This document shows, in pieces, positions 43,029 to 52,088 of a stretch of 64,000 bases of DNA. Both the position numbers and the translations under genes were made by a program. Below the pieces are notes generated by a model. It had not been told where the DNA came from and made no database searches. It was given only the letters and a program-made list of their open reading frames with translations. The stretch's first letter is position 1, and every line of letters starts with the position of its first letter. The stretch spans positions 124,001-188,000 of the forward strand of contig JAZKJF010000002.1 of assembly GCA_040384465.1 (NCBI GenBank), read 5' to 3'. Source of the stretch: UBA5078 sp040384465. Its GTDB lineage: Bacteria > Pseudomonadota > Gammaproteobacteria > Pseudomonadales > Pseudohongiellaceae.

Positions 43029-45162
43029 CCTGCACCCGGGCGTTGGCGCCGTGGCCCTCGCAGTTGAGGACGACCCCCTCGCCGAACTTGCCGTGGCGCA
43101 CGCGCGCGCCCAGCGAGATACCGGTGTCCGGCACCTCCTGTTGCACCAGTGAGGGCGACAACGCCGGACGACCATAGAACCCGGAAGGCCGCGTGATAGT
43201 CGATTTGATGCGGACATGCTCGATCAAGTCGGCCGGAATTTCGCGAATGAAGCGCGAGGGGCGGGTGATGTTGACCTCCCCGTGCAGGCGCCGCGATTCG
43301 GCATGGGTCAGGTAGAGCTTGGTCATGGCGCGGGTGATGCCGACGTAGCAGAGGCGGCGCTCTTCTTCGAGACCGGCCAGACCTTCCATCGACATCTTGT
43401 GCGGGAACAGGCCTTCTTCCATGCCAGCCAGGAACACCAGTCGGAACTCCAGACCCTTGGCAGAGTGCAGTGTCATCAGCTGCACGGCGTCCGCAGATTC
43501 GCTGGCCTGACCTTCGCCCGCATCGAGCGAGGCCTGATCCAGAAACGCCGCAAGGAATTCCATGGATTCGATGGCCATGGCCTCGGCGTCCTCATCCAGC
43601 TCATCGAAACTGCCTGCGGCGTTGACCAGCTCCTGCAGGTTTTCGATCCGGCCGCTGGCCTTCTCGCCGCCTTCCTTTTCGTGGTGCGGAATCAGGCCGC
43701 TGTGGGTGATGACGTATTCGACCTTCTTCGCCAGTGCCAATGCTTCGCTGTTCTCGTGCATCTGCTGGATCAGCTCCATGAAGCGCTGCACGGCCGTGGC
43801 GGCGCGCGCGGCCAGCAGGCCATGGGTCAGGCATTTGCCAGAGGCGGCCCACAGCGAGATTCCTTCGTCACGAGCGACACTGCGCAGAATCTCCAGGGTC
43901 TGGTCGCCGATGCCACGGGTGGGCACGTTGATGACGCGCTCGACGGCGGTGTCGTCGTGACGATTCACCAGCAGGCGCAGATAAGACAGCGCGTTCTTGA
44001 TCTCCAGACGCTCGTAGAAGCGGTGGCCGCCGTAGATACGATAAGGCAGGCCGACTCGCAACAGCGCATCCTCCATCTCTCGGGACTGGGCGTTGGAGCG
44101 ATAGAGGATGGCCGCGTCAGAGAGCCGATTGCCGGTGTTGAGCCAGGACTGCAGGCGTTCGACGATGAAGCGTGCCTCGTCCTGCTCGTTGAAGGCTTCG
44201 TAGAGGGAGATCGGCTCGCCATCGCCATCATCGGTCCACAGCTCTTTGCCGAGGCGGCCAGAGTTGTTGGCGATCAGCTTGTTGGCGGCCTTGAGAATGT
44301 TGGAGGTGGAGCGGTAGTTCTGCTCCAGCCGAACCATGTTGGCACCAGGAAAATCCTGACTGAAGCGCTGGATATTCTCGATCTTGGCGCCGCGCCAGCC
44401 GTAGATGGACTGGTCGTCGTCTCCCACTACCATCAGATGGTTGTCGCGGCCAGCCAGCACGCGCAGCCAGGCGTATTGAATCGTGTTGGTGTCCTGGAAC
44501 TCGTCCACCAGAATGTGCTGAAAGCGCCGCTGATAGTGCTGCAGTATCTGGGGGTTGTGCAGCCACAGTTCGTGGGCGCGCAGCAGTATCTCGCCGAAAT
44601 CCACCATGCCGCCACGGTTGCAGGCGTCTTCGTAGGCGGCATAGAGGGCCAGCATGGTGCGGGTGTATTCGTCACCGTAGTGCTCGATGTTGGCAGCGCG
44701 CAGGCCTTCGTCCTTCTGCGAGTTGATGTACCACTGGCACTGGCGGGGCGGCCAGCGCTCCTCGTCCATATTCAATGCTTTACAGAGGCGTTTGATCAGC
44801 CGCAGCTGGTCGTCGCTGTCGAGGATGTGAAAGTTTTCGGGCAGCTTCGCCTCGCGCCAGTGAGTGCGCAACAGCCGGTGGGCCAGACCGTGAAAGGTGC
44901 CGACCCACATGCCTCCGAGCGGTTGCCCCAGCAGATGTTCGATGCGATGACGCATCTCGCGGGCAGCCTTATTGGTGAAGGTTACGGCGAGGATGCTGAA
45001 GGGTGAGATGTTCTCAATCTGCATCAGCCAGGCGATGCGATGTACCAGCACACGGGTCTTGCCACTGCCAGCGCCAGCCAGTACCAGCAGGTTGTTGGCG
45101 GGCGCAGCGACAGCTTCGCGTTGCGGTTCATTGAGTGAGTCGAGCAGGTGTGAGACGTCCAT
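42964..45162 (-). CDS. uvrD: DNA helicase II
   Basis: I start at 45162 (MDVSHLLDSLNEPQREAV), giving 732 residues. Walker A is GAGSGKT at 30-36. Superfamily I motifs follow: VDEFQDTNTIQYAWLRVL, VVGDDDQSIYGWRGA, VRLEQNYRSTSNIL, TLHSAKGLEFRLVFLAG and YVGITRAMTKLYLTHAESR. The C-terminal Tudor-like tail (GARVRHGKFGEGVVLNCEG) is UvrD/PcrA-type. It unwinds DNA in mismatch and excision repair. A LexA-like site lies just upstream. The gene is convergent with the P450 gene. Confidence 0.95.
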   Translation of the reverse strand: MDVSHLLDSLNEPQREAVAAPANNLLVLAGAGSGKTRVLVHRIAWLMQIENISPFSILAVTFTNKAAREMRHRIEHLLGQPLGGMWVGTFHGLAHRLLRTHWREAKLPENFHILDSDDQLRLIKRLCKALNMDEERWPPRQCQWYINSQKDEGLRAANIEHYGDEYTRTMLALYAAYEDACNRGGMVDFGEILLRAHELWLHNPQILQHYQRRFQHILVDEFQDTNTIQYAWLRVLAGRDNHLMVVGDDDQSIYGWRGAKIENIQRFSQDFPGANMVRLEQNYRSTSNILKAANKLIANNSGRLGKELWTDDGDGEPISLYEAFNEQDEARFIVERLQSWLNTGNRLSDAAILYRSNAQSREMEDALLRVGLPYRIYGGHRFYERLEIKNALSYLRLLVNRHDDTAVERVINVPTRGIGDQTLEILRSVARDEGISLWAASGKCLTHGLLAARAATAVQRFMELIQQMHENSEALALAKKVEYVITHSGLIPHHEKEGGEKASGRIENLQELVNAAGSFDELDEDAEAMAIESMEFLAAFLDQASLDAGEGQASESADAVQLMTLHSAKGLEFRLVFLAGMEEGLFPHKMSMEGLAGLEEERRLCYVGITRAMTKLYLTHAESRRLHGEVNITRPSRFIREIPADLIEHVRIKSTITRPSGFYGRPALSPSLVQQEVPDTGISLGARVRHGKFGEGVVLNCEGHGANARVQVNFREGGSKWLVLSYAKLEVL

Positions 45163-45178
45163 GGCGCGGTATTCTAGC

Positions 45179-45194
45179 CTGAATAAATAACCAG
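45179..45194 (-). promoter_or_regulatory. Putative LexA (SOS) box of uvrD
   Basis: On the minus strand this reads CTGGTTATTTATTCAG, matching CTG-N10-CAG and 12 of 16 positions of the E. coli consensus. It lies 17 bases upstream of the uvrD start. E. coli uvrD is SOS-regulated, which supports the reading. Confidence 0.45.
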
Positions 45195-45329
45195 TACACG
45201 CTCCCACTGCAGGCTTTCTTTCAAACGAAACAACTTGCTAAGATGCCCGACAAGTTATGAACGGTCGTTCGACGCGGGTGCCACCTGCCGCGCCACTTAA
45301 TCCCCCTGCTACGCTCGAAGGAGTCCCGT

Positions 45330-46517
45330 ATGTCTGCTAGCTCAGATTCTGCCAAGTTCAACTGGCAGGACCCATTCCTGATGAACGACCTGCTCACCGA
45401 AGAAGAGCGCATGGTGCGTGACACGGCACGGCAATACGCACAGGAGAAACTGCTGCCCCGCGTACGCGATGCCTATCGTCGCGAATATACCGACCCTGCC
45501 ATTTTCCGCGAGATGGGCGAACTGGGCCTGCTTGGCGCGACGCTGCACGGCTACGGCTGCGCGGGAGTGAACTACGTGTGTTATGGCCTGATGGCGCGCG
45601 AGGTGGAGGCCGTGGATTCTGGCTACCGCTCCATGATGAGCGTGCAGTCCAGCCTCGTGATGCATCCCATCTACAGCTTCGGTTCCGAGGCGCAGAAGCA
45701 GAAGTATCTGCCGAAGCTGGCCACCGGCGAGTGGATCGGCTGTTTCGGTCTCACCGAGCCTGATTACGGTTCCGATCCGGGCGGCATGATCACACGCGCA
45801 CGCACCGTCGAAGGTGGCTTTCGCCTCAGCGGCGCCAAGAACTGGATCAGCAATTCTCCGATCGCCGACGTGTTCGTGGTGTGGGCGAAGGACGACGAGG
45901 GAGTGATCCGGGGTTACATCCTGGAGAAAGGCATGCCGGGGCTGTCCGCGCCGAAGATCGAGGGCAAGCTCGCGCTGCGTGCGTCGATCACCGGCGAGAT
46001 CGTCATGGACAATGTCTTCGTCCCTGCGGAGAACATGCTGCCGAACGTGCAGGGTTTGAAAGGCCCGTTCAGCTGCCTGAACTCGGCGCGGCTGGGTATC
46101 GCCTGGGGTGCGTTGGGCGCTGCGGAGACCTGCTGGAAAACGGCGTTGCAGTACACGTTGGATCGTAAGCAATTTGATCGTCCGCTGGCTGCGAATCAGC
46201 TGATTCAGAAGAAGCTGGCGGTGATGCAGACAGACATTTCGCTGGGGCTGCTGGGCTGTCTGCAGGGGTCGCGTCTGCGCGACGAGAACAAGCTGTCGCC
46301 GCCGCTGATCTCGTTGCTTAAGCGCAACTCCTGCCTGAAGGCGCTGGACACTGCCCGCGAGGCGCGCGACATGCTGGGTGGCAATGGTATCTCGGATGAG
46401 TTTCCGGTGATGCGTCACCTGCAGAATCTGGAAGTGGTCAACACTTACGAAGGCACGCAGGACATTCACGCGCTGATCCTGGGCCGGGCCCAGACGGGCA
46501 TCCAGGCCTTCAGCTAA
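45330..46517 (+). CDS. gcdH: Glutaryl-CoA dehydrogenase
   Basis: The 395-residue acyl-CoA dehydrogenase has the GcdH pattern: start FNWQDPFLMNDLLTEEERM, ATLHGYGCAGVNYVCYGL, GCFGLTEPDYGSDPGGM, KNWISNSPIADVFVVWAK, and TYEGTQDIHALILGRAQTG with the catalytic Glu. It oxidises and decarboxylates glutaryl-CoA to crotonyl-CoA in lysine, tryptophan and aromatic breakdown. It stands alone, with palindrome copy 2 following. Confidence 0.92.
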   Translation: MSASSDSAKFNWQDPFLMNDLLTEEERMVRDTARQYAQEKLLPRVRDAYRREYTDPAIFREMGELGLLGATLHGYGCAGVNYVCYGLMAREVEAVDSGYRSMMSVQSSLVMHPIYSFGSEAQKQKYLPKLATGEWIGCFGLTEPDYGSDPGGMITRARTVEGGFRLSGAKNWISNSPIADVFVVWAKDDEGVIRGYILEKGMPGLSAPKIEGKLALRASITGEIVMDNVFVPAENMLPNVQGLKGPFSCLNSARLGIAWGALGAAETCWKTALQYTLDRKQFDRPLAANQLIQKKLAVMQTDISLGLLGCLQGSRLRDENKLSPPLISLLKRNSCLKALDTAREARDMLGGNGISDEFPVMRHLQNLEVVNTYEGTQDIHALILGRAQTGIQAFS

Positions 46518-46568
46518 CGCTCCGCTTCCGTACGAGCCAGCCCTGCTGGCGACTACTTCGGTTCGGCC

Positions 46569-46623
46569 AGATTTGGGGTCAGAGTAAAAATACAGACTGT
46601 ATTTTTACTCTGACCCCAAATCT
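46569..46623. repeat. 55-bp near-perfect palindrome, copy 2 of 2
   Basis: Two perfect 27-base arms flank a single A at 46596. The left arm starts AGATTTGGGGTCAGAGTAAA. Only the centre and outer two bases differ from copy 1 at 22915-22966. It sits between the convergent gcdH and ubiA genes, where it could also act as a bidirectional terminator-like hairpin. Confidence 0.85.
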
Positions 46624-46670
46624 AGAGACAGTCGCCTGCAGGGCAGCCTCATATAGTCAGGTGAAGAGAG

Positions 46671-47639
46671 TCAGTTGAAGAGGTAGTGCAGCACAATGCC
46701 CGCGAACACCGCAGCGCCGACCTGGTGGTTGTTGAGGAAGGCCCGGAAGCACGCATCGGGTTCGCGATTGCGGATCATCTTCTGCTGTTTCACAAAGAGG
46801 ATCAGCGCGACGAGCAGTCCCAGATAGAGCCACACGCCCAGCTCGAAGCGCGATGCCGCCAACAGCATGGCCAACAAGAAGAATGCCTGCAGCGTTCCGA
46901 TGATGACGGTGTCGGCTTCCCCGAACAGGATCGCCGTCGATTTGACCCCGATCTGGAGATCGTACTCGCGGTCCACCATGGCGTACTCGGTGTCATACGC
47001 CACCGTCCACAAACAATTGGCCACGAACAGCAGCCAGGCGTGTGCAGGCAGCTCACCGGCCTGCGCTGCGAAGGCCATCAGAATCCCCCACGAGAACGCC
47101 ACGCCCAGCACCAGTTGGGGCAGATTGGTGAAGCGTTTCATGAAGGGGTACAGCGCCGCCACCGCCACGGCGCCGAACGACAGTTGAATGGTCAGCGCGT
47201 TGGTAAACAACAGCAGAATAAAGCCAAGACCACACAGCACAGCGAAGGTCAGCAGTGCCTCGTGGCGCTTCACCGCGCCGGTGATGATGGGACGGTTGCG
47301 AGTGCGCAGGACGTTGCCGTCGAAATTGGTGTCGGCATAGTCGTTGATGGCGCAACCGGCCGAACGCATGATCAATGTGCCGAGCACAAAGATCACCAGC
47401 AGCTTCAGATCGGGAAAACCCTGTGCCGCGATCCACAGTGCGCCGAGGGTCGGCCACAGCAGCAGATAGACGCCGATGGGTTTGTCGAGGCGAGTCAGCT
47501 GTACAAAGGCGGGGGCGCGCTCGTACACTCGGGGAAATCGAGCCTGGAGGCTGGATCGCAATTGCGACAACAGCTTGGAAAACGCGCTGGACTGCAGCCA
47601 CTGGCCGAGTTTCTGTTTAATGTCAGTGATTGTCTGCAA
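46671..47639 (-). CDS. ubiA: 4-hydroxybenzoate polyprenyltransferase
   Basis: The 322-residue membrane protein has the UbiA prenyltransferase motifs NDYADTNFDGNV and DTEYAMVDREYDLQIGVKSTA, which bind magnesium-diphosphate, within about nine spans. It attaches the polyprenyl chain to 4-hydroxybenzoate in ubiquinone synthesis. The N-terminus is some 30 residues longer than E. coli UbiA (MQTITDIKQKLGQW...). Its usual partner ubiC is not adjacent. It is divergent from the HU-like gene. Confidence 0.93.
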   Translation of the reverse strand: MQTITDIKQKLGQWLQSSAFSKLLSQLRSSLQARFPRVYERAPAFVQLTRLDKPIGVYLLLWPTLGALWIAAQGFPDLKLLVIFVLGTLIMRSAGCAINDYADTNFDGNVLRTRNRPIITGAVKRHEALLTFAVLCGLGFILLLFTNALTIQLSFGAVAVAALYPFMKRFTNLPQLVLGVAFSWGILMAFAAQAGELPAHAWLLFVANCLWTVAYDTEYAMVDREYDLQIGVKSTAILFGEADTVIIGTLQAFFLLAMLLAASRFELGVWLYLGLLVALILFVKQQKMIRNREPDACFRAFLNNHQVGAAVFAGIVLHYLFN

Positions 47640-47710
47640 AAGCCTGTTCTCCGCGGTTCTGAGCGGCGAGAGTATAAGCCGGATGTGGGGTAAACCGTAA
47701 AGGAGTGACT

Positions 47711-47989
47711 ATGCACAAACCAGAATTGGCCGAGGCCATCGCCGCACAGGCCGGAATTTCCCGACAGGCCGCCGCCGAGTCCTTGAATGCAGTATTGGAT
47801 GAGATTGCCAATGCGCTAGCTTTCGACCGCAAGGTCAGCCTGCCCGGTCTCGGGGTGCTGGCCCCGGTGCAGCGTCAGGCCCGCACCGGTAAGAACCCTG
47901 CTACCGGTCAGACTTTGGAGATTCCAGCCCAGCGGAGCGTCGTTTTTCGACCTGCCAAAAAGCTGAAAGAAGCACTCAACGACGCATAA
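47711..47989 (+). CDS. HU family DNA-binding protein
   Basis: The ATG at 47711 has AAAGGAG upstream; the 92-residue product is a full-size HU-like protein. It has the helical dimer part (MHKPELAEAIAAQAGISRQAAAESLNAVLDEI), VSLPGLGVLAPVQRQARTGKNPATG and IPAQRSVVFRPAKKLKEAL, the beta-arm region with the conserved Pro. It binds DNA non-specifically and bends it. The gene is alone between ubiA and the HDOD gene. Confidence 0.9.
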   Translation: MHKPELAEAIAAQAGISRQAAAESLNAVLDEIANALAFDRKVSLPGLGVLAPVQRQARTGKNPATGQTLEIPAQRSVVFRPAKKLKEALNDA

Positions 47990-48023
47990 ACAGGTGTGCT
48001 GACAGCTGCCGTCAGGTGACCGA

Positions 48024-49373
48024 TCAAATATTGAAGTTGTCGGCAATCTGCTTCAGATCACTGCTGGCGGCCAGCACTTTCTGCAGCGCTTCCTGCACTT
48101 TCTCTGGATCAAGGTCATAGCGCGCATAAAGCGCCAACGGAATCTCTTCCGGCGGTGCGTCCCCGATACCCTGTTGCCGCAGCAGGCGCAGCACGATGTA
48201 GATCAGGTGCGGATACACGCTGTGCTCACCCACATAATCCGGCTCGTGCTGAAAACGCAACGCAGTGGTGACTTCAGCGGGCATGTTCCAGAGGTGCATC
48301 AGCCAGGCGCTGATCTGCTCGCGACTGATCCCTAGCAGATGATTGTCGATAGCCACATGACTGATGGCTGGATTGACCTCCATGTACCGGCAGATCGACG
48401 AGAAGTGTGGCGGGAAGGTATGCGCCAGCACCAGATAGCCGAAGTTATGCAGCAGTCCGGCCAGACACGCCAACCCTTGGCTGGGGCGTTTGCGCGCGGG
48501 AATCTGCCGCACGATTGCCTCGATTGCCGTTGAGCAGTACACCGACTGCAGCCAGTACGGCGTAATGCCGTGCACACTGTCCTTCGGCAGCGCGATGGTG
48601 CTACCCAACGCCATGCCGACGGCCAGATTGCTCACCAGATCGAAGCCCAGCACGCGCACGATGGCGTCCTGCACCGAGCGAATTTTGCCGGGGGCCGCGT
48701 AGTAGGGCGACGCGGCCCAGCTCACTACTTGTGCCGCGAGGCTCGCATCGGATTCCACGATGTCTGCCAGTTCGCGCACTTCGGCATCGGGATTGGCGCG
48801 CAGATTGATGATGCGTCGTGCCGTCTGCGGCAGTGGTGGAATCTCCAGTGTTTCTTCAAGACGCTGTTTGATGCGCAGTGTAGTGAAGTTTCTGATGGAG
48901 TCGAATATCTGCTCAAGATCAGCGCTGCTGTCCGGGGCGTGCAGAATCAGTGCCTCGGGTGCCACGACGCACTTCACTACACTGACGCGAAAATCTTTAT
49001 TGGTCAGCGCTGTTTTGAGATCGTCGAGCCGCAGGTGCTGAATCTGTACTCCGTCAGTCTCGAAAATTTCATAGCTGCAGTTCTGATGCGCCGCCACGGA
49101 TTCTTCGAGCACTGTGGGCAGTTGAAAGAAGCCTGCTGCGACATCGAGTTGTTTGAGTTTTTTGCTGCGCGTCAACGCCGCAATGTCTGTCTGATGAACA
49201 GGCAGCAGCTCGCGCTCTGTGATGGTGTTGAGCAGTTTCAGGTCTAGCAGATGGCTGTTGGGGACGACAACCTGCAACATGCCTTTGCTGTCTTGCAAGA
49301 GGACAACACGAACCAGTCGTTCAACTTCTGAATGCTTTTGTGAAAAATTCTGACCTGATATCGCGACGGACAT
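48024..49373 (-). CDS. HDOD domain protein with N-terminal YbaK-like region
   Basis: The 449-residue protein has a C-terminal HDOD domain (LEIPPLPQTARRIINLRANPDAEVRELADIVESDASLAAQVVSW, about residue 185 on; LLHNFGYLVLAHTFP; HLLGISREQISAWLMHLWNMP). The N-terminal ~150 residues (VVVPNSHLLDLKLLNTITER, VAAGFFQLPTVLEESV) resemble YbaK/ProX aminoacyl-tRNA deacylase domains. HDOD proteins act in signalling as phosphodiesterase-like or scaffold modules. The combination and its role are not clear from sequence alone. It is a monocistronic gene. Confidence 0.7.
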   Translation of the reverse strand: MSVAISGQNFSQKHSEVERLVRVVLLQDSKGMLQVVVPNSHLLDLKLLNTITERELLPVHQTDIAALTRSKKLKQLDVAAGFFQLPTVLEESVAAHQNCSYEIFETDGVQIQHLRLDDLKTALTNKDFRVSVVKCVVAPEALILHAPDSSADLEQIFDSIRNFTTLRIKQRLEETLEIPPLPQTARRIINLRANPDAEVRELADIVESDASLAAQVVSWAASPYYAAPGKIRSVQDAIVRVLGFDLVSNLAVGMALGSTIALPKDSVHGITPYWLQSVYCSTAIEAIVRQIPARKRPSQGLACLAGLLHNFGYLVLAHTFPPHFSSICRYMEVNPAISHVAIDNHLLGISREQISAWLMHLWNMPAEVTTALRFQHEPDYVGEHSVYPHLIYIVLRLLRQQGIGDAPPEEIPLALYARYDLDPEKVQEALQKVLAASSDLKQIADNFNI

Positions 49374-49508
49374 GATTTTTTTGCATCACTTTTGGTTGTT
49401 TTTTATTCAGAACAAACCGCGCAGCGCTCGTTTGCAAGGGCCGGGGCGACGAAAGCGGCGCCATTATATAGAACCACCGCTCAGTCGCCTACCGCGGCAA
49501 CGTCAGTG

Positions 49509-51599
49509 TCACACGTTGCCGTAGAGTTCCCGGTCGCCTAACCAACGACGGATCAGAGGTTCCACATTGTCCGGATATTGCCGCTGTATCACCTCGGCCT
49601 GAGTCTTCACCTCGTCCAACATGCCGGAGTCGCGGCTCAGATCGGCGATGCGGAAACTCATCAGCCCGGTCTGCTGAGTGCCCAGTACCTGGCCTGGCCC
49701 GCGAATCTGCAGATCCTGCTCGGCAATATAAAAACCGTCATTGCTGTCGCGCATGATGGACAGGCGCTGTTTTGCGACCTGTGACAACGGCGCCTGATAC
49801 AGGAGCAGGCAGTGACTGGCGATAGCGCCGCGCCCGACTCGCCCGCGCAGTTGATGCAACTGGGCCAGCCCGAGCCGTTCGGGATTTTCGATGACCATGA
49901 GACTGGCGTTAGGCACATCGACACCGACCTCGATGACCGTGGTGGCGACCAATAGCTGCAACAGCCCGCCCTTGAAGGCATCCATGACGGCAGCTTTGTC
50001 GCGCGGCTTCATGCGCCCGTGAATCAGACCGATGGCGATATCGGGCAATTGAGCGCGCAGCGTTTCTGCGCTTACTTCCGCCGCCTGGCACTGGAGAGCT
50101 TCCGATTCCTCGATCAGCGTGCAGACCCAGTAGGCCTGACTGCCCTGGGCGCAGGCGTGGTGGATGCGCTCGATCACCTCTGCACGCCGGGTGTTGGCGA
50201 TGATGAGGGTGTTGACCGGGCTGCGACCGGGCGGTAGCTCGTCGATGACGCTGCAATCCAGATCGGCATAAGCGCTCATCGCCAGCGTGCGCGGGATCGG
50301 CGTGGCGGTCATCACCAGTTGATGCGGAATGAAGTGCCCGGTGGCGCCCTTCTCGCGCAGCGCCAGACGCTGATGCACACCAAAGCGGTGCTGCTCATCG
50401 ATGATGACCAGGCCCAGCTTCGCAAAGCTCACCTCTTCCTGAAACAGGGCGTGGGTGCCGACGATGATCTGTGCACTGCCGCTGCTGAAGGCGTGCAACT
50501 GTTCTTCGCGCTTTTTGCCTTTGACCTTGCCACTGAGCCAGCCGACCTGCAGACCCAAGGGCTCCAGCCAACGGGAGAAATTGAGGTAGTGCTGTTCGGC
50601 AAGAATTTCGGTCGGCGCCATCACGGCTGCCTGGTAGCCATTCTCCACGGCTTGCAGCGCGGCGATGGCGGCGACCACGGTCTTGCCCGAGCCCACATCA
50701 CCCTGCAGCAGGCGCAACATCGGGTTACCTTGCGCGAGGTCATCGGCGATCTCGCGGCACACCCGCTTCTGGGCGGTGGTCAGCGCGAAGGGGAGACCGC
50801 GCAGAAACTGCACAGTGAGCTGTTTGCGCAGCGCCATCGGGGGGGCGCTTAGCAGTTCGGCCTGCTCGCGGAGCCTGCGCAGACACAGCCGGTGACTGAG
50901 CAGCTCCTCGAAGGCCAGTCGGCGCTGGGCCGGATGCTGACCCTCAGCGAGCTTCATCAGCATGCTGCCTGTCGCGCCGCTGACGGGCGGGTGATGCAGG
51001 AACCGAATGGCGTCGGTGAGTGAGGCAAAGCCGAGGTCGCTGCGAATCGTCGGTGGAATCCAATCCACCAGCTGCTCGCCATCGCCCAGCATCCCGAGCG
51101 CCTGATCGACCAGTGCGCGCAGGCGTGGCTGTTGCAGGCCTTCGGTGACGGGGTAGACAGGGGTCAGATGCGTCTGCACGACAGCGACCTGATCCGGAGC
51201 AATGAGCTGATATTCCGGGTGATACATCTCCATACCCGTCTTGCCAGCCCGCACTTCGCCATAGCAGCGGATGTGCGCTCCGGGTGTCAGAGCATTCTTT
51301 TGCGCGGCGCTGAAGTGGAAGAAGCGCAGCGTGATGATGCCACTGCTGTCCTTGATGCGGCACAGCAGGCTGCGTCGACGTCCGAAGACCAGCTCGGTGG
51401 CCAGCACTTCGCCCTCCAGCATCAGCTCGGCGCCCATACGACAGGCAGCAATCGGGCTGATACGGGTACGATCTTGATAACGCAGAGGGAGATGAAAGAG
51501 CAGATCCTGAATGGTACACAGGTGCAGAGTCGCCAGCTTGGCCGCGATGCCGGGGCCCACGCCCTTGAGCGCGGTAAGTGGGGTTTGCTCCGGCAGCAC
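49509..51599 (-). CDS. recG: ATP-dependent DNA helicase RecG
   Basis: The 696-residue protein begins with the wedge/OB domain (LTALKGVGPGIAAKLATLHL, DLLFHLPLRYQDRT). Helicase motifs follow: LLQGDVGSGKTVVAAIAAL, APTEILAEQHY, VIIDEQHRFGVHQRLAL, MTATPIPRTLAMSAYADLD, and the C-terminal GRVGRGAIASHCLLLY. The length matches E. coli RecG (693). It remodels stalled forks. It is downstream of ridA on the same strand with nine bases between, as in Pseudomonas-type spoT clusters. Confidence 0.96.
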   Translation of the reverse strand: MLPEQTPLTALKGVGPGIAAKLATLHLCTIQDLLFHLPLRYQDRTRISPIAACRMGAELMLEGEVLATELVFGRRRSLLCRIKDSSGIITLRFFHFSAAQKNALTPGAHIRCYGEVRAGKTGMEMYHPEYQLIAPDQVAVVQTHLTPVYPVTEGLQQPRLRALVDQALGMLGDGEQLVDWIPPTIRSDLGFASLTDAIRFLHHPPVSGATGSMLMKLAEGQHPAQRRLAFEELLSHRLCLRRLREQAELLSAPPMALRKQLTVQFLRGLPFALTTAQKRVCREIADDLAQGNPMLRLLQGDVGSGKTVVAAIAALQAVENGYQAAVMAPTEILAEQHYLNFSRWLEPLGLQVGWLSGKVKGKKREEQLHAFSSGSAQIIVGTHALFQEEVSFAKLGLVIIDEQHRFGVHQRLALREKGATGHFIPHQLVMTATPIPRTLAMSAYADLDCSVIDELPPGRSPVNTLIIANTRRAEVIERIHHACAQGSQAYWVCTLIEESEALQCQAAEVSAETLRAQLPDIAIGLIHGRMKPRDKAAVMDAFKGGLLQLLVATTVIEVGVDVPNASLMVIENPERLGLAQLHQLRGRVGRGAIASHCLLLYQAPLSQVAKQRLSIMRDSNDGFYIAEQDLQIRGPGQVLGTQQTGLMSFRIADLSRDSGMLDEVKTQAEVIQRQYPDNVEPLIRRWLGDRELYGNV

Positions 51600-51608
51600 C
51601 TGAACTCC

Positions 51609-52004
51609 TCAGTCCGCGAAAGGCAGTGCCATGATCGCTTCCACTTCGATCGCCACGCCTCTGGGCAGTGCTGATACCTGCACGGTGGAGCGGGCGGGGA
51701 ATGGGGCTTCGAAGTAGCGTTTCATGGTGTCATTGACGATGGTGAAGTCAGCAAGATCGGTCAGGAAGATGGTCAGTTTGACGATGTCGCGCAGGCTGCC
51801 ACCGGCTGCCTCGGACACGGCCTGCAGGTTGTCAAAGACGCGCACTGCCTGAGCTTCGATGCCACCGCTGACGACGGTCATGCTGACCGGGTCCAGCGGA
51901 ATCTGTCCGGAGAGGAACACCAGATTGCCGACGTGTACGCCTTGCGAGTAGGGGCCGATGGCGGCGGGGGCTAATGGAGTACTTACAATGATTTTGTTGG
52001 ACAC
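51609..52004 (-). CDS. ridA: RidA family enamine/imine deaminase
   Basis: The 131-residue protein has the RidA pattern IGPYSQGVHVGNLVFLSGQIPLDP, LTIFLTDLADFTIVNDTMKRYF, and ARSTVQVSALPRGVAIEVEAIMAL with the conserved Arg. It removes reactive enamines from amino-acid metabolism. It sits between spoT and recG, as in pseudomonads, with a REP-like element separating it from spoT. Confidence 0.95.
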   Translation of the reverse strand: MSNKIIVSTPLAPAAIGPYSQGVHVGNLVFLSGQIPLDPVSMTVVSGGIEAQAVRVFDNLQAVSEAAGGSLRDIVKLTIFLTDLADFTIVNDTMKRYFEAPFPARSTVQVSALPRGVAIEVEAIMALPFAD

Positions 52005-52016
52005 GGAGAACTCTCC

Positions 52017-52084
52017 TGTGGGAGCGGGCCTTGCCCGCGATTAATCGTGACTCACAAACTTCGCGAGCAAGGCTCGCTCCCACA
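52017..52084. repeat. Pseudomonas-type REP pair (BIME-like)
   Basis: Two units face each other. TGTGGGAGCGGGCC-TTGCCCGCGA at 52017-52040 contains the stem GCGGGC/GCCCGC. TCGCGAGCAAGGCTCGCTCC (52061-52080), continuing CACA to 52084, contains GCGAGC/GCTCGC. The outer ends TGTGGGAGC and GCTCCCACA are also complementary. These units strongly resemble REP elements of Pseudomonas genomes. The pair lies between ridA and spoT and may affect mRNA processing there. Confidence 0.8.
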
Positions 52085-52088
52085 TATT

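Noticed and set aside
43216..45006. 596-codon open frame antisense to uvrD
   Set aside because: UvrD is certain on the other strand, and the antisense product is low-complexity with no known motif.
46631..46642. GTCGCCTGCAGG shared with the hairpin near 42944
   Set aside because: A 12-base match in GC-rich sequence containing a PstI-like palindrome can be chance; no further copy was seen.
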